A stretch of DNA of 64,000 nt from Cryptomeria japonica (Eukaryota; Streptophyta; Pinopsida; Cupressales; Cupressaceae), in NCBI RefSeq assembly GCF_030272615.1, contig NC_081412.1:541900335-541964334 (forward strand). The letters are read 5' to 3'. The notes below the pieces were generated by a model. That model was not told the origin of the DNA. It was given only the letters and a program-made list of their open reading frames with translations, and did not search any database. Below are positions 1-14,302 of the stretch, piece after piece. The translations under genes were made by a program, and so were the position numbers. Each line of letters begins with the position of its first letter. Positions within the stretch are counted from its first letter, which is position 1.

Positions 1-1402
1 ATTCAGACATGTTTTAATGTGAAAGGTTGTTTTTATTGGCATTTTACACTACCGCACAAAACCAATGCATATCATTTAGTGGCGATATTTTTTTTATTTG
101 TAAATGAGTATTTTATTATTGATATCAATAAAGTTTACATAATTATCATAGTTTTGGCCAAAATTCCCATGGTCCTATACCACAGAACCACTCGTACACA
201 ATACGTAGAGTCAAGCCTTTCTTTGCAATAGAACTAGACCCCATCCTACTAATCCATTTCCCCATTACATGCGCCAATCCTAAATATAGAGGTCTACATG
301 GAAAAACATAGAGCAAAACCTCACATGCCCAAGACAAAAGGGGAGACCAAGAAGTTACATCACCACGGTTGACCACCTTCACCAAAAAGTCACCACCATG
401 TGACACGCCTCACCTGGAAATGCCACCGTTGCCCTTAATCCGCCACTCCACCGTCCTTTGCAGCCAAAAGAAAAAATATTACATTACATTATTTTATATT
501 ATACCACCTTTCTGCTTCCCTTTGGACGACCTCGTCCACGTTTAGCCTTTTTTTTGCAGAGGTAATCCTCGATGGCACTGAGGCCTTCACTTGCAATCAC
601 CCTGTGCACTTCCAGATTGTCATGCATGCTACAAAGAATATAAGGATGAATAGAGCCAGACAGGTCCCCTTGGCCTTCACCAATTGGAACCAGTCCTCAT
701 CACGAGCCAACAAACCCATCCCCATCTGCACCCTGACCAGGATATCTTCCAAGCCACCTCTCCATTCTTCACAAACACAAGAAGTTATGACCCACCTCGC
801 CTCTGACACCATGCCTAATTCTAGACATCATGCTAAGAAGAGTGATGAAATTTACACATTTAATCTATAATGACCCTCCGCTGCAAGATAGTCATGACCC
901 AAGACGATTGAAACATTGTGGATGAAGTCATCATTCTTAAAGTAGAAAAAAAAATTCAGTCTGTCGTGACTTCCCTCCCCCCAAAACGGATCCATTTGTA
1001 CAGAACTACGAAGGGAGAAGTTGGCCAACATTTTTCTTACAGCAGCAATCACCATTGTAACTATCTATTTTTACTTGATTTGGCAATTGAATTCCAAAAG
1101 GTTTTATAGCCAACAAGATAACAACAATTAAGTTAGCACGCGAGTAATCTAAAGCCAAATATTTGCTATTTATTAAATTATGACATATGAGTAAGTGGTA
1201 TTAATTTTGAAACCTTAAGCCAACTGGCAATGATGTTACACAGATCATATGTGAATCAAATTAGTTGATGTGACTATAGTATTATTTGATATGACTGCTT
1301 TATTCTTTGCTATGTGACACGTTGTTCCCAATTCATGCTTTCGTAATATTACAATTGTGTCGACTAATTATTTGATTTGACTAATGCAAATACAGATAAG
1401 TA
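1..1402. other. Non-coding stretch, no gene recognised
   Basis: Short open frames occur on both strands but none has a recognisable domain, a consistent frame or a plausible promoter. Composition is AT-rich with a somewhat GC-richer patch near 360-800. The stretch is probably decayed repeat DNA. Confidence 0.5.
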
Positions 1403-1940
1403 ATATCAGCTAATGCGTTAGTATTGTTATACTAATGTTTATACCCTTCGGCTCCTATCGCGAGCGATGTCCCCTATGCATGTAACTTAACCCTTGGATT
1501 TTGCACATGCGTGAAGTGGCTTTCAATTTTTCGATGCGAATGTCTGAAGAAACTGTATTTATTCTCAAAGTCACTGGAATCGAGACACATGTTAGTGTTA
1601 ACGCAGATATAGATGAGAAATATCAGTTAATGCATATATATTAGCTTATGTGTTAATATTGTTATACTAATTTTTTATACCCTTAGGCTCCTAGTCGCGA
1701 GCGATGTCCCCTATGCATGTAACTTAACCCTTGGGATTTTGCGCATGCATGAAGTGGCTTTTAATTTTTCAGTGTGAATGTCCAAAGAAACCATATTCAT
1801 TCTCAAAATCACTAGAATTGAGACACGTGTTAGTGTTATTTTTTTATTGCCTAATGCGTGAATATTGTCATACTTATCTTTTATACCAAGCAGCTCATGG
1901 ATTCACAAAATAAGCTAATGCATTAATATTGTTAATATTA
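1403..1940. repeat. 235-bp tandem repeat, about 2.4 copies
   Basis: The sequence GTTATACTAAT followed by TATACCCTT, GGCTCCTA, CGCGAGCGATGTCCCCTATGC and a long shared tail starts at 1426 and again at 1661, a period of 235 bp. A third, truncated unit starts near 1867 and lacks the CGCGAGCGATG core. The first two units differ by scattered substitutions, many of them C/T or G/A. No coding frame is preserved across the units. Confidence 0.85.
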
Positions 1941-2298
1941 AGATTATGTTGGTACTCAAATCAATAGGTTCCTATACTCTAGAGAAATAGCCACTGATTC
2001 ATGGTTAATCAATAGGACTAGATTTGGTCAATGAACAATGTGTAGCTCCCTAACTACAAGTGTACTCAAATCAACTTTCTACAACTTTCTATTCTTGCTG
2101 AAAAGTGAAACCCAAAGACTAACTTTGTGTATGCCTTTTCCCTCTGGGATAATTTTTGCTTAGATTTACTTTATACTGTTTTCTTGGGACCACTTGGAAT
2201 GCTTTGATAACCGCTCTAGGGAAAATTCTCCTTGTCTTTTGCTTCATATTTTTACCCCGGGCCCCACTTCCCTTTCCTCTTGGACCCTCTGGGATAAC
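1941..2298. other. Non-coding, start of GGGATAA-rich sequence
   Basis: No gene is seen. From about 2140 the motif GGGATAA and its relatives (CTCTGGGATAA near 2142 and 2287) begin to appear. They recur through the two large direct repeats and at 7070-8010, so this stretch probably belongs to the same repeat family. Confidence 0.45.
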
Positions 2299-3305
<1,007 letters not shown>

Positions 3306-3552
3306 ATTCACCTTAATTTTTCCTTATCCAAGATTATATCTATAAAAACTAGTGGATGAGATCCACAAAAACTACTAGATGAGCTCCAGAGGTGGGTATT
3401 GTAATCAAAATAGGGCTCCGGCTTTAGTTATCAATTTTAACTAAATAGGCTCTTTGCTAGAGCCGACTCTTCCCTGTCCTCATTGTTCTCCTCCCCGCTC
3501 CCTCTCTCTCTTAGGCTTTAGGAGATGAGGGGGCAAATGTAGGTAGCCAGGG

Positions 3553-3582
3553 AAAGGCCATCTGCAGCTGCAGATGGCCTTT
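3553..3582. repeat. 30-bp perfect palindrome
   Basis: AAAGGCCATCTGCAG is followed immediately by its exact reverse complement, with no spacer. Imperfect flanking complementarity (AGGTAGCCAGGG on the left, CCCTTTAGCTACCT on the right) extends the dyad to about 3541-3602. The sequence could form a hairpin or cruciform, or could be the joined ends of an inverted-repeat element. Confidence 0.95.
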
Positions 3583-4079
3583 GAAAATCCCTTTAGCTAC
3601 CTCCTCTGATTTGAAAGTCCCTTTAGTTATAAAGCAATTTGTTGTGTTGCTATAAACACAGCCTTCCTAAAATATTCTCCACCCGATGTCATTATTAAAC
3701 CTATATCTTATGAACACATAGGAAACATCTACATATGGGCATTCCATTTCTGATACTAATCTTGAACAAGTGTAGAGGGAAATATTTATAATGCTCCTTG
3801 ATCAACTCAACTGCTACCAATTTATGAAAAACCTTGAAGCTCTAAATTTAGAAGTTCTAAATATTCCTTTTCACCTTTTTGCCTTTCCAAAGAATCAGAA
3901 CTCTCCATGCTGGCATGAAAGTCTTCATGCTACCTATTGAGAGGATCAAAACTCATCAGTCTACTATAATCATTTAACCGCCAATTCAATATTTTCTTCA
4001 AGAACAAGCTAACATCCGTACCCATGCAACTCCTCATCAAAATGACAAGCATAAAGTCCTCTGATAGGAGGAGTGTTTT

Positions 4080-4270
4080 CTATGCAAAAAGATCACTTAG
4101 AATCTAAGATGAAGATTTCATATGTGCTAAAAATTACATTTCTAATTCAAATGGGTATGCAGTACACTTTCTATATGGGTTATTTTCCAAAAAAAAATTG
4201 AAAGATGCACCTTAATTATTCTACATTTAATTGGACTTTGATTTTGATATATTTCTAAAACAAAGGAAAT
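4080..4270. repeat. Degenerate duplication, first copy
   Basis: The segment beginning TATGCAAAAAGATCAC and running through GAAGATTTCATATGTG, ATGCAGTACACTT and CCTTAATTATTCTA has a diverged direct copy at about 5742-5935. The spacing is about 1.66 kb. It is an old internal repeat, non-coding. Confidence 0.65.
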
Positions 4271-5741
4271 TTCACTTTGATTTTGATTTATTTTTTAAAC
4301 AGATCTCGGAGTCAAATATGAGACCAAGAATGCAAACCCAAGCAGTAGATAGTTTCATAATAGTGAGTCATTAATGCCTAGCATTAATACAACTTTATGT
4401 GTAGTTGCACAAATTATTCTTATAGATCCATTACATTACTCCAGACTTACAGTAACTTGCAAATAGAATGTAATTCCTTCCTCAAAGGAAATCCACATTC
4501 ACACTACACAGTCAAACATTGACAATGAAATTTCCAAGAAAAATCAAAATATCCTTAATATTATGATTCAACATTCATGTAATATCTGAAAGTACAAATG
4601 AAGACAATGTTAGCAACAATAATAAATATAGTAGTCTATTCATGAACTAATTTAAAAACTAATGAGAGAAAGTGTGCATTCTTTCACCATGAAACCATCC
4701 TACACACTAGACAAGACAAAGCCCTGTTTCTAGTTCTACTCTCCCCGGAGATGAGAAAATTACAAAATCCTTCTTTATGGCCTTGATATTCCTTTTATAA
4801 TCATAAGGAATGCAACAAGCTATAGATTTTTTACAAGAATGTGTAACATGTATTGCAATGCCATAAAACCTCCAGGCCAATATTCATGAAAGCTTTGGTT
4901 TAGAGACACATAAAGCTTCCATGAATGTGAACTACCTTATGAGCCATGCCACTATTGCACATTTTTGGTTATTGATGTAGAGAATACAAGGATACAAGAC
5001 TCTCATTGCATTTCTTGGTAGGGGAGAACTTTGAGAGTTTTCATCAAGCAGGGATGCTTGACTCCAAAACTACATCTCCTATGTCTTCACCCAACTTTCT
5101 CTCTGCATTCTACCCATTATAAAGGGGAAATGACAATTTCCAGAGAGATCGTAATCATTTGCAACTCCAGCCAAAGCCTACAGTTGCACTCAAGCCTTTT
5201 AATAACCCTCTGGTTATCTTTGGTTATTTTAATAACCCTCTGGCTACAAGGTAAGTCATTAATTCTCTTTACTTCATGGCATCAGCAAACCTCCAGCCAT
5301 ATCTCCTTATACTAGAATTCAACTCCACCTTCTATGCACTTCATTTTAAAACCTCTGCAAACAAAACAAAAACACTTCCTAAAAACTTATCTCTAGAAAA
5401 TGTCTATCTTCTACATTCTAAAATGCAACATGTGAATGATATAACTTCTATCTTCTACATTCTGAAATGCAGCATGCAAATAATGACCCTATTTCTCGAT
5501 TTGTAAAGTGGCGGCAATTGATTGTCAGGTCTATACTTTGGATTATTCCATATAATATATTAATCTATATGAGATTTACTTTTCTCCCATTCCACAAGAA
5601 AGCTTTCATTCCAATAGTCCTGACACCTATACATGACTCACAAACCTCAACACAGATTAATATTGGTAGCTTCTCATTGAATATTAAATATGTGCTATCC
5701 TCTATATTTTTCTTCCTCTGACACACGCAGTGTTTTGAGTT

Positions 5742-5935
5742 TTCTATGCAAAAGGATAGCAGAGAATCCTCGATCAAGATTTCATACGTGTCAAAAATTG
5801 TCTTTCTAAAAGATTTCATATGGATATGCAGGACACTTACAACTAAGATGTGATGTGTTTTTAATATTAGTTTTTTTCTCCAATTAGTAATGGAAGATTA
5901 GCCTTAATTATTCTATAATTTTTATGTGATTGAAA
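5742..5935. repeat. Degenerate duplication, second copy
   Basis: Matches 4080-4270 over TATGCAAAAGGATAGC, CAAGATTTCATACGTG, ATGCAGGACACTT and CCTTAATTATTCTA, with many substitutions and small indels. Confidence 0.65.
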
Positions 5936-5994
5936 AACATTCGGAAATGTAATTATTATTTTCCCTCAAAAATAATGAATGATTCACCTTAATG

Positions 5995-7054
<1,060 letters not shown>

Positions 7055-7069
7055 TCAGATCTTAAGTGA

Positions 7070-8010
7070 AGTAGCTTTGTCAGTCCATGCTCTGGGATAA
7101 AACTTCAAAGAGGCTAGACACAGAAAATTTCCCCGCGACATCATGGGGTCATCAAAAAATTTCCCGAGATAACAAAAGTAGCAGAAACAAAGGAGAAAAG
7201 TTATCCCACTGAGAAGAAAGCAACATCCAAAGGCCGCCCGGGATAACTCCTAGCAAAGAGTTGCAAAGGGATAGAGTTTTATCCCGAGGTAGCTTCCAAA
7301 GAGTAAAATTACTATAGAAAGGTTGCTCCAGGGAGATTTTTAGTTAGCGTTGATAGGCCCCAGGATAATTTTATGAAGAAAGAGAGAAGGTTTTCTTTGC
7401 CATGAACGATTTATCAAGAACAAAGGTTATGTCCCGGGATAGGAATATAAGGTTGTGGAGAGGGAAAATACTATCTCACGGTGGTTTGCAAAGCATTTCT
7501 TATGCTCCCGGGATAAGGAGCAAGATGAAACAAAGCAAAAGTTATCCCAGAGGAATAGAGAGCATATGGGGAGTGATACTTTGGGTTTCAGTAGGAGTAT
7601 GCACATAGATACTTGGGCTCCGAGATAAGAGGATTAGTAAATAAACAATGAAATCTTTATCCCAGAGGGTCGTGAAGGTCAAAGGAAAGAGGCTCGGGAT
7701 AAAAGGCAGAAGGAAATACAATAGAAGTCTTATCCTGGGGGACTGGGAAGTGCATCCTTCGATGCTCCAGAATAAAAATGGCAAAGGAATACAAAGTGAA
7801 AATCTTATCCCGAGGAAGCACAAGGTGTGGTGGTGACTTGATTTTGGGTTTCAGTGAGAATAAATAAAGAGGGATAAAGCTCTACTCCGTTATAAGAAGG
7901 GGATCGAATTCAAAGTAATTCTTATCTCGGAAAGACGAAAGAATTAGAGAAATGGGCCTCGGGATAAGAAACAAAGCTGGAGATAGTGAAGATTTTATCC
8001 CATAGCAGTA
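7070..8010. repeat. Cluster of TTATCCC / GGGATAA motifs in alternating orientation
   Basis: About twenty matches or near matches to TTATCCCGAGG or its reverse complement CCTCGGGATAA occur roughly every 30-60 bases (for example near 7089, 7202, 7228, 7275, 7430, 7507, 7545, 7657, 7694, 7729, 7804, 7921, 7958 and 7995). Orientation switches often between neighbours. Spacer sequences differ, so this is not a simple tandem repeat. No coding frame explains it. Confidence 0.75.
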
Positions 8011-8489
8011 AATGAAGTTGCAAACGGATGCCTAGGGAAAGAGGATATGGTGAAATCATGGCATTTATTGCCACATGTGGTGATTGACACAACATAAAAG
8101 GCAAAGGTGGCCAAAAGGGAATACAAGGGCACCAACTCAACGGTTAGAGGAAGTCAATGATTGATCGTGTTCATCCAAATGATCATCGACGACAAAAATT
8201 CAAATTTTGAAGCCAATGACAACTTTTCTTTGCACGAAGGAATTAATGGTGGAGCAATAAAAGAGAAAACTCTGCTACATTCGTCTTCACCAAGCATTCA
8301 AGCGATCAAAGAGAAATTGCAGAGCAAGCAGAAAGAGAATTCAAGTAGTCTCAAGGTGTCCAAACACACGCAGCTAACCAGTAAGTAAAATTTGAGTGCC
8401 CTTTGTGTGAATTTGGTTGAATTGTTCGTGAGAATTGTAGGTTTTTAAAGAGCCCTAGGATTTTATTTCCTGCTCTCTGTGAAATAGCT
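8011..8489 (+). other. Possible leader of the downstream pseudogene
   Basis: An open frame of 75 codons at 8161-8388 (rich in Lys and Ser) has no recognisable domain. The stretch lies directly upstream of the probable start of the unknown-family pseudogene and may be its 5' untranslated leader or promoter. No convincing TATA box was found close to 8490. Confidence 0.3.
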
Positions 8490-11400
8490 ATGGCCTCCCC
8501 ATTGAGAAAACCGCAAGCCTTGATACTAAGAAATCCCAAGAGGCTGGAGCTAGCTCAAGTGTCCCCGGTGTTACCCATGTCATCCCTTTGAGCATAATTG
8601 CCCCACTGCAAGAATTACAGGAGGGTGAACTCACAATACTAGTTCCCACTTTTTGGTACATCCTATTTTTTGTTAAAATCATACATTTTTAAAAAAATAT
8701 AATGATTTAAGATTTAAGAGGTCCCATTTGAAGTAATTAATTGAAGAGAGTTATATCAAAGGCTCTTAGAGCAAAATTTCTTGGATAGAACCTCTCTACT
8801 TCTAAATCATACTTGCATTGGAATCTCCTTTGTATCTATCAAATGTTGATAAAAAACTAATTTTACATTAGCTTTTGGGGCGTCACATGAATTCATTTAG
8901 AAGCTTTTTTTTAAAAAGTATTTAGTCCTTATTATAAGCTTTCCAAATAGTATAATTTTTAATATATTTAATTTCATTAATATATTTTTGTTTTGTTTCT
9001 TATGAATTTATAGGTTTTTCACCGAACATGAACTTTTTTGTTCAATGCATTGGGAAAAATAGTAAACTAATTAAAAAAAAATTAAAAATATCTATGCCCT
9101 AGGTATTGACGTCTTCTTTCTAACAAACAAAAAATGAATTTTGATATATATAGACCTATATCTATATTATAATTAGTCAGACTTCAAAACTTAATAAAAT
9201 GAAAAATATTCAACATATCACTATCAAACCAACTGCATGCCTTGGGTATTGATGTTACAAACCAAAATTCAAAAGAATTAAGTTTTTATGATTTATAGAA
9301 AAAAAGCTATGCATTTCAGGATGAACATCACTCTTAAAAAATGTTGTTTGCTGTAAAATTTACTTTTTGAGGGAGATGGAAAAATCAATAAAATTTTATT
9401 CAAAATTTTTTTTTAAAAAATATTTAGAATCTACAAAGAAGATGTTTCAAATCACTAGTTTACATCATCTTCAAATTATTAACGGTTTAAAAATTATAGG
9501 TCTCGGAAAGTGAAGATTTTTTTCAAAATGTTCATCTAAGTGTCAAAGTTGGTCAAAAAGTGGGAACCAGTATTGTGAGTTCATCCAGGATGCCCCTGCT
9601 ATTGGACCAAACCCTGAACCATCTCCTGCACAAGCTGAGGAGACTGAATCTAGTGCTTCCCCCAAGCAAGAAAAGAGGAAGAGGGGAGAAAAGAGGGCCA
9701 ATTGTGGTTTTAGAGGACAAGACAGAGGAAGAATCCCCGACCCCAAAGGCAAGGAAGCCTACTCCTAAGAAAAGGAAATCAAAGAAGGATTCCACTGAAG
9801 AAATACATGCACAACCGACCCATCCAGTGATTGAAAATGAGGAAGTTGCAAAGAAGACAATAGAGGAGCCATCAAAGAAGAAGGAAACAAAGAAGAGAGC
9901 CCCTCCTAAAAGAAGGTTGAATCTGCCCCTATTGCAGAAGAAACCCCACAACCTCGGGAGGAACCAATAGCACCAGTTGAGCCTCCCAAAACAACTGTTG
10001 AAGTGGAAAGAGAAACAGTGATCAAATTAGAAGAATTAGCAAGGAGGCAGACCAGAGCAACCCGAGTACTAATACAAGATTTGCTAGACCTATTCCTCGG
10101 CTCTAGCTCATTAGAGTCATCCAAGGCCTGGTGGAGAGACACAGAGGTTGGATGTGGGGATGCCATAATGGGATTTAGGGGGTGGGATGTGTTCCACGCC
10201 TTCTATGAAAATAAGGACCAACCTAGCCTAATCTTCAACCCCTGAAAGTTGAACCTAGGAAGGCTAGTCATGCCAAATGTATTTATTGAGCCAATGTTAG
10301 TCAAAGAATTTGCTAAGAAATTTGACCCCTCAAGCCTTGTTGTCAAAAACCTTCAAGGATAGGTTATTTTGGATATCTCTCAGAAGGCTATCACTGAATG
10401 TTTTGGGTTGGATGGATCAACCATTAAGGGGACCAATAAGAAAGCTTTGGTGAGAATGTACGAGAAGAACAAGGAGAGAATCAAGAGGGAGTAGTTACCT
10501 ATGTTTTTGAGAAGGCTCACCAAATTTTCCCCAAGCTACATTCTACCCACCGAGACTGAGCCTTTCTCACTAGATAAGGTTGAAACTTATTTTGTAAGGA
10601 CATATTACGCCCCATGTCAAGTCCTAGGAGAAGATTATGGGATCACCTTGTTGCCAATTGATTACATGATGCTGGCAATGTCCATCCAACACCAGTCCGC
10701 CAATGAACTTTTTGACTTTGCTACAATTCTCCAAACAAAGTTATATGAGAGCCTAATGAAGGCAAAGGATGAAACAACTGCACTGAACTTCAAGCATTAT
10801 TCTTTGGTGCTCAATCTCATTTTGTATAAGAATGGGTCAACATGGTCACCAACACTAAACATCAGAATGCTAGATCCAAAAACAGGATTACCATGGCCTA
10901 TTCAGGCATGGACACAAGTGTGGGACAAGGGCTCTTTATTTAGGGATTATTGTTTATTCTTTGATTATTTGTCAAAAGGGTTTTGGATATGTTGAATGTT
11001 GTAATAACAAGGTTGCCTTTACACATAATTAAGGTATTAAGAATAAAAGCCCGCATGGATCAAAATGTACAATATGCAGAAGGGGATTTTAGCCATAATT
11101 TTGGAGACTTCTTCTATGATGACTGTACAATTATAAGGTGCTATGGTTTTGAGAAGGTTCCTCACAGGTTACCAATTTTTGTATCTCCTAGGCTTGCATT
11201 TTTGGAATTCATGTGGCAAATGATGTAGGTGGATAAAGATCAAATCCCAGAAAGAAAGGGGAACCATCTCCCCAAAGCCACTAGCTTCAACGAACTCAAC
11301 ATTGGATATGATGATCTAGAAAATATCTAGAATTTTGTTATCAATAATTACATGCTTAAGGTAGCTATAGCCATAAATTATGATCCCGAGGGATAGATAG

Positions 11401-13369
11401 GGGATTTAAGGATAAATAAACTCAAAGAAAGAAGCTACCATCACCAATCTTATGAAATAGAAGACCTATTAAGGAATGCTCTGCCAACTGAGGTCATCCA
11501 AAGGAAGAAGAAATGGGAGCTACTAAAAAGGATAGAGAAGGAGAGAATGGAAGAGGGTGAAAACTACAAGGGGATTTTCAGAGAGGAGTTCCAATCTGAC
11601 CTTGACAGAATGATCATTCTCCTCCGACATGCTGATGAAATAATTCGCAAGGACATCCAGAGGAAGGAAGCCAGGAATCAGGGAGAAAAATTTCAAGAGC
11701 AACTTGTTGTTGATATCCCCACATTTTCCAAAAAAGGGGTGGCTATCATAGAAGAGGGGAAACCTGGGTCCTCCAAATCAGCAACTAAAGATAGGAGGCC
11801 ATTGATGGGAGAGATAAGAAGAGTAGAGAAAGGAAAAACAAAGATCTCATATTTTGTAGATATTCTTGAGACTAATGATCCCAATGTGCCTCCCCCTTCC
11901 CCTCCTAAAGGATTTTTTCAATGAGGATGAAACAACAGAGCAGCTGGATGACATAGACAGAGCTTTGGTTCCTAGTGTCATCCCTATACATGAGGTGGAT
12001 GATGAGAGAGTGATTGCCTCAAGGGAGTTCATGTCAAATGACAATTTTGTGAATTCCCCTTAATTCAAATCTTTTTGGCTCAAGGAAAAGTTGAGAAATG
12101 CAACTGAGGGGGAAGAAATAAATGTGGACCCCAACAAAAATCAATGTATCCCTGAGGAGGCAAGGGAAATGGTTGCCAAAAGTGGCATGCTCCTAGTCCC
12201 AGGATGGGACCATAGAAAAATATTTTTGTTAGACCAAAATCTAAGGCAAAATGACCCAAGATATGTTAAAGAATATGAGAACTATGGGTCCAGGATAAAT
12301 GTAGATATCAAAGCCTTTGGAGTTTGGGCTAGAGGATCAAATGTTAATCAGCCAATTGTTCCTTTTGGATTAGAACAGCAGAGGGGGGAAGCAATTTTGA
12401 TGACAGCCAGTGACACCACTATAGGAGAGGTTGTTTCTCTGACTTCCCATGCGGCCCAACTTGCTCATATAGTGGTAGGTACAAGATTTAGAGGAAAAGC
12501 ACATTGTTCTCAAGGACATTTTGGCCCAGCTTAATCATAATTATCATTTATTATTCATTGAAAATTGCAAATTGAAAGAAAAATTGATTAAAGCTGAGAT
12601 GGGGATCTAAGGAGGAATAAGGCCTGAAGAGTTAGAGAAGGCCACAAAGGAGCTATAAGAAGCCAAAGAGGAAGCTTCAAAGAATTATTATGAGATTAGA
12701 AAGGCTTCAATTTTGAAGGTAGCCGGTAGAGTCATGGACAAATTATAAGAAGTCCATTTTAATTATTCTTCTCTAACCAAGATTGATAGTGATTTGGATT
12801 CCATTATTTTATTCTTTCAACCTATTAGGGCTACTTGGTTTCCAAAGGGGCAGCAATTGAAGGAGATTCTTTTGGCATCATCTAAAAATAAAGGGAGTGA
12901 AGTAAAGGAAATTGAAGTGACATGGAAAAACTATAATCAATTGATCGAGGAGATCCCAATCATTGAGAAGGAAAAGAAAACAATGAGTGATAGGTTTGAA
13001 TCACTCAAGGGGCTACAACGGTGGGACATTTCATCAATTTTGACACCAATATAGCACATTAAGGACTTGAACTTCTGGTGTGCAAATTTTGAAAAGGCTA
13101 TAGTAGGAGTCCTTGAAGCATTGGAATGTAATCCAGATCAAGAGGCTTCCTATAGTACAATTTTGGACAGGATCATGGATGTGGATGTGGATGGGTTGTA
13201 TCATAAGTTTGTTGTGGATGTAGTAGGGGTCCCGCCTCAAGCAACTAAGACTGCAATGAATAGGTTGCAAGGAATAAAGACTTTTGATTGGCCAGTCAAT
13301 AAGATGGATGAATGGTACAACAAGTTTTGTGTCATCCTCCAACAAAGCTTAGATGAGGAGGAAGACTAG
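8490..13369 (+). pseudogene. Unknown coiled-coil protein family, copy 1 (decayed)
   Basis: Function unknown. It is one of three related copies in the window. After a short N-terminal stretch it is interrupted by a TIR element at 8625-9585; with that set aside the frame reads on in phase into an Asp/Glu/Lys-rich basic segment (KKRKSKK, about 9760). A conserved block follows (CGD at 10153, then GWDVF, FYEN, MPNVF, VKEFAKKFD). Next are an alpha-helical region (10501-10980) and a second conserved block with RCYG (about 11135), LPIFV and LEFMWQM ending near 11228. Charged, partly coiled-coil sequence follows, then a C-terminal helical segment ending in EEED* at 13369. Several frameshifts and many in-frame stops (for example after SLIFNP near 10243) show it is dead. 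The IS-FGLDG pattern near 10380-10420 faintly recalls 'putative plant transposon protein' domains. That is inference only. Confidence 0.7.
8625..9585. mobile_element. 961-bp TIR (MITE-like) element inserted in coding sequence
   Basis: Terminal inverted repeats of about 32-35 bp: GTGAACTCACAATACTAGTT... at 8625-8656 and its near-perfect reverse complement at 9551-9585. The flanks are CAGGAGG (8618-8624) and CAGGATG (9586-9592), an imperfect 7-bp direct repeat. Removing the element plus one flank keeps the surrounding open frame in phase, which supports a real insertion. The interior is AT-rich with no transposase, so the element is non-autonomous. The TIR start and TSD length do not point firmly to one superfamily. 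Confidence 0.75.
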
Positions 13370-14302
13370 TCGTTGTTTTTCACCTTTTTGTCCCCCTGCA
13401 ATTTTGGAGTGACAATGCCATTTTTGGAAGGTTGCTAACAACTTTCACCTGCCATCATCCCAGTTTCCAAGGCAGTAGCAACTGGCATCTTCAGTCCACT
13501 TTTTGGACCTCATGGGATACAATACACAAGGACCACCAGGAGCAGTCTCAAGGTAATTCAAGGCCATGAGACATGGTTCTAAAGTCTTGGTTCTGAAGTC
13601 TCTAGTCTGAGTCATATGTTTAGAACTCTAAGTCTAGGATCCAGTAACATGTACAAGTGAATGAGAAAGTTGTAATGTCGATTTGCAGAGTAACTATAAT
13701 GAGTCTTCTGTCAAATTTCTTACAGAATTTGAAGAATTGACATATATTTTGTATTGTGGCAAAGATAACTTTTGAATCAGTGAAATATAATTCAATTTTT
13801 TTACTCTCCATTGTGTGATTCTATTATCTTTTGAATGGAATTGAATCAAGGATTTGTTTCATTATTTGCATTGTTGTGTTGTATGTAGTTTATATTTATG
13901 TTTTGATTAAAGGAGTCAATTAAATTGCTTAAACATTTCGGATATGTTGTAAGGCAACATTTTCTTAGATCTACAAGCTATTTGTCAAATTCAGTCACAA
14001 TACATCATGTATTTCATGAATTCAAGTCCCAATGGAGTAACACACTGATATTAGCTTAATTCAAGGTGTTGCAGTTAATTTTTATATCTCATTTCGTCTA
14101 TCCTTGTTGCAAATTTGATGAAAATACTTGAATTATGTTTGAGTACATATTTTGTTAGTCTCTTGTTTACATGTATTTATTAAATAAAAATTAACAAATG
14201 TGTAGAAAAACAACGACTCTTTACTATTGATGAATAACGATGAACTCCTTATAGCAATATAGAATGCTTACACATCATTAGATAATTGTGATAATAACAT
14301 TT
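13370..14302 (+). other. 3' flank of unknown-family copy 1, no gene
   Basis: AT-rich sequence between the last stop of the pseudogene and the 5' LTR. It looks like an ordinary plant 3' untranslated and flanking region. No further coding potential is seen. Confidence 0.5.
14298..14302. repeat. Probable target-site duplication, left
   Basis: CATTT abuts the left LTR. CATTC follows the right LTR at 31559-31563. Four of five bases match, so the duplication is imperfect. Confidence 0.55.

Larger units (their letters stand above)
3306..5994. other. Spacer between the two direct repeats, no gene
   Basis: AT-rich, non-coding DNA. It is bounded on both sides by GATTCACCTTAAT, which could be a 13-base target duplication of an inserted segment or a remnant of a tandem junction. 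It contains a perfect palindrome (3553-3582) and an internal degenerate duplication (about 4080-4270 and 5742-5935). Short open frames around 5031-5721 show no recognisable domain. Confidence 0.5.

Noticed and set aside
146-406. 86-codon minus-strand open frame, slightly reminiscent of a DUF4283-type LINE protein
   Set aside because: No diagnostic residues, no conserved neighbours, and the upstream continuation is full of stops.
9553-9951. Minus-strand open frame of 132 codons
   Set aside because: It is the shadow of the Lys/Glu-rich coding region on the plus strand, and its hydrophobic composition is the reverse reading of that.
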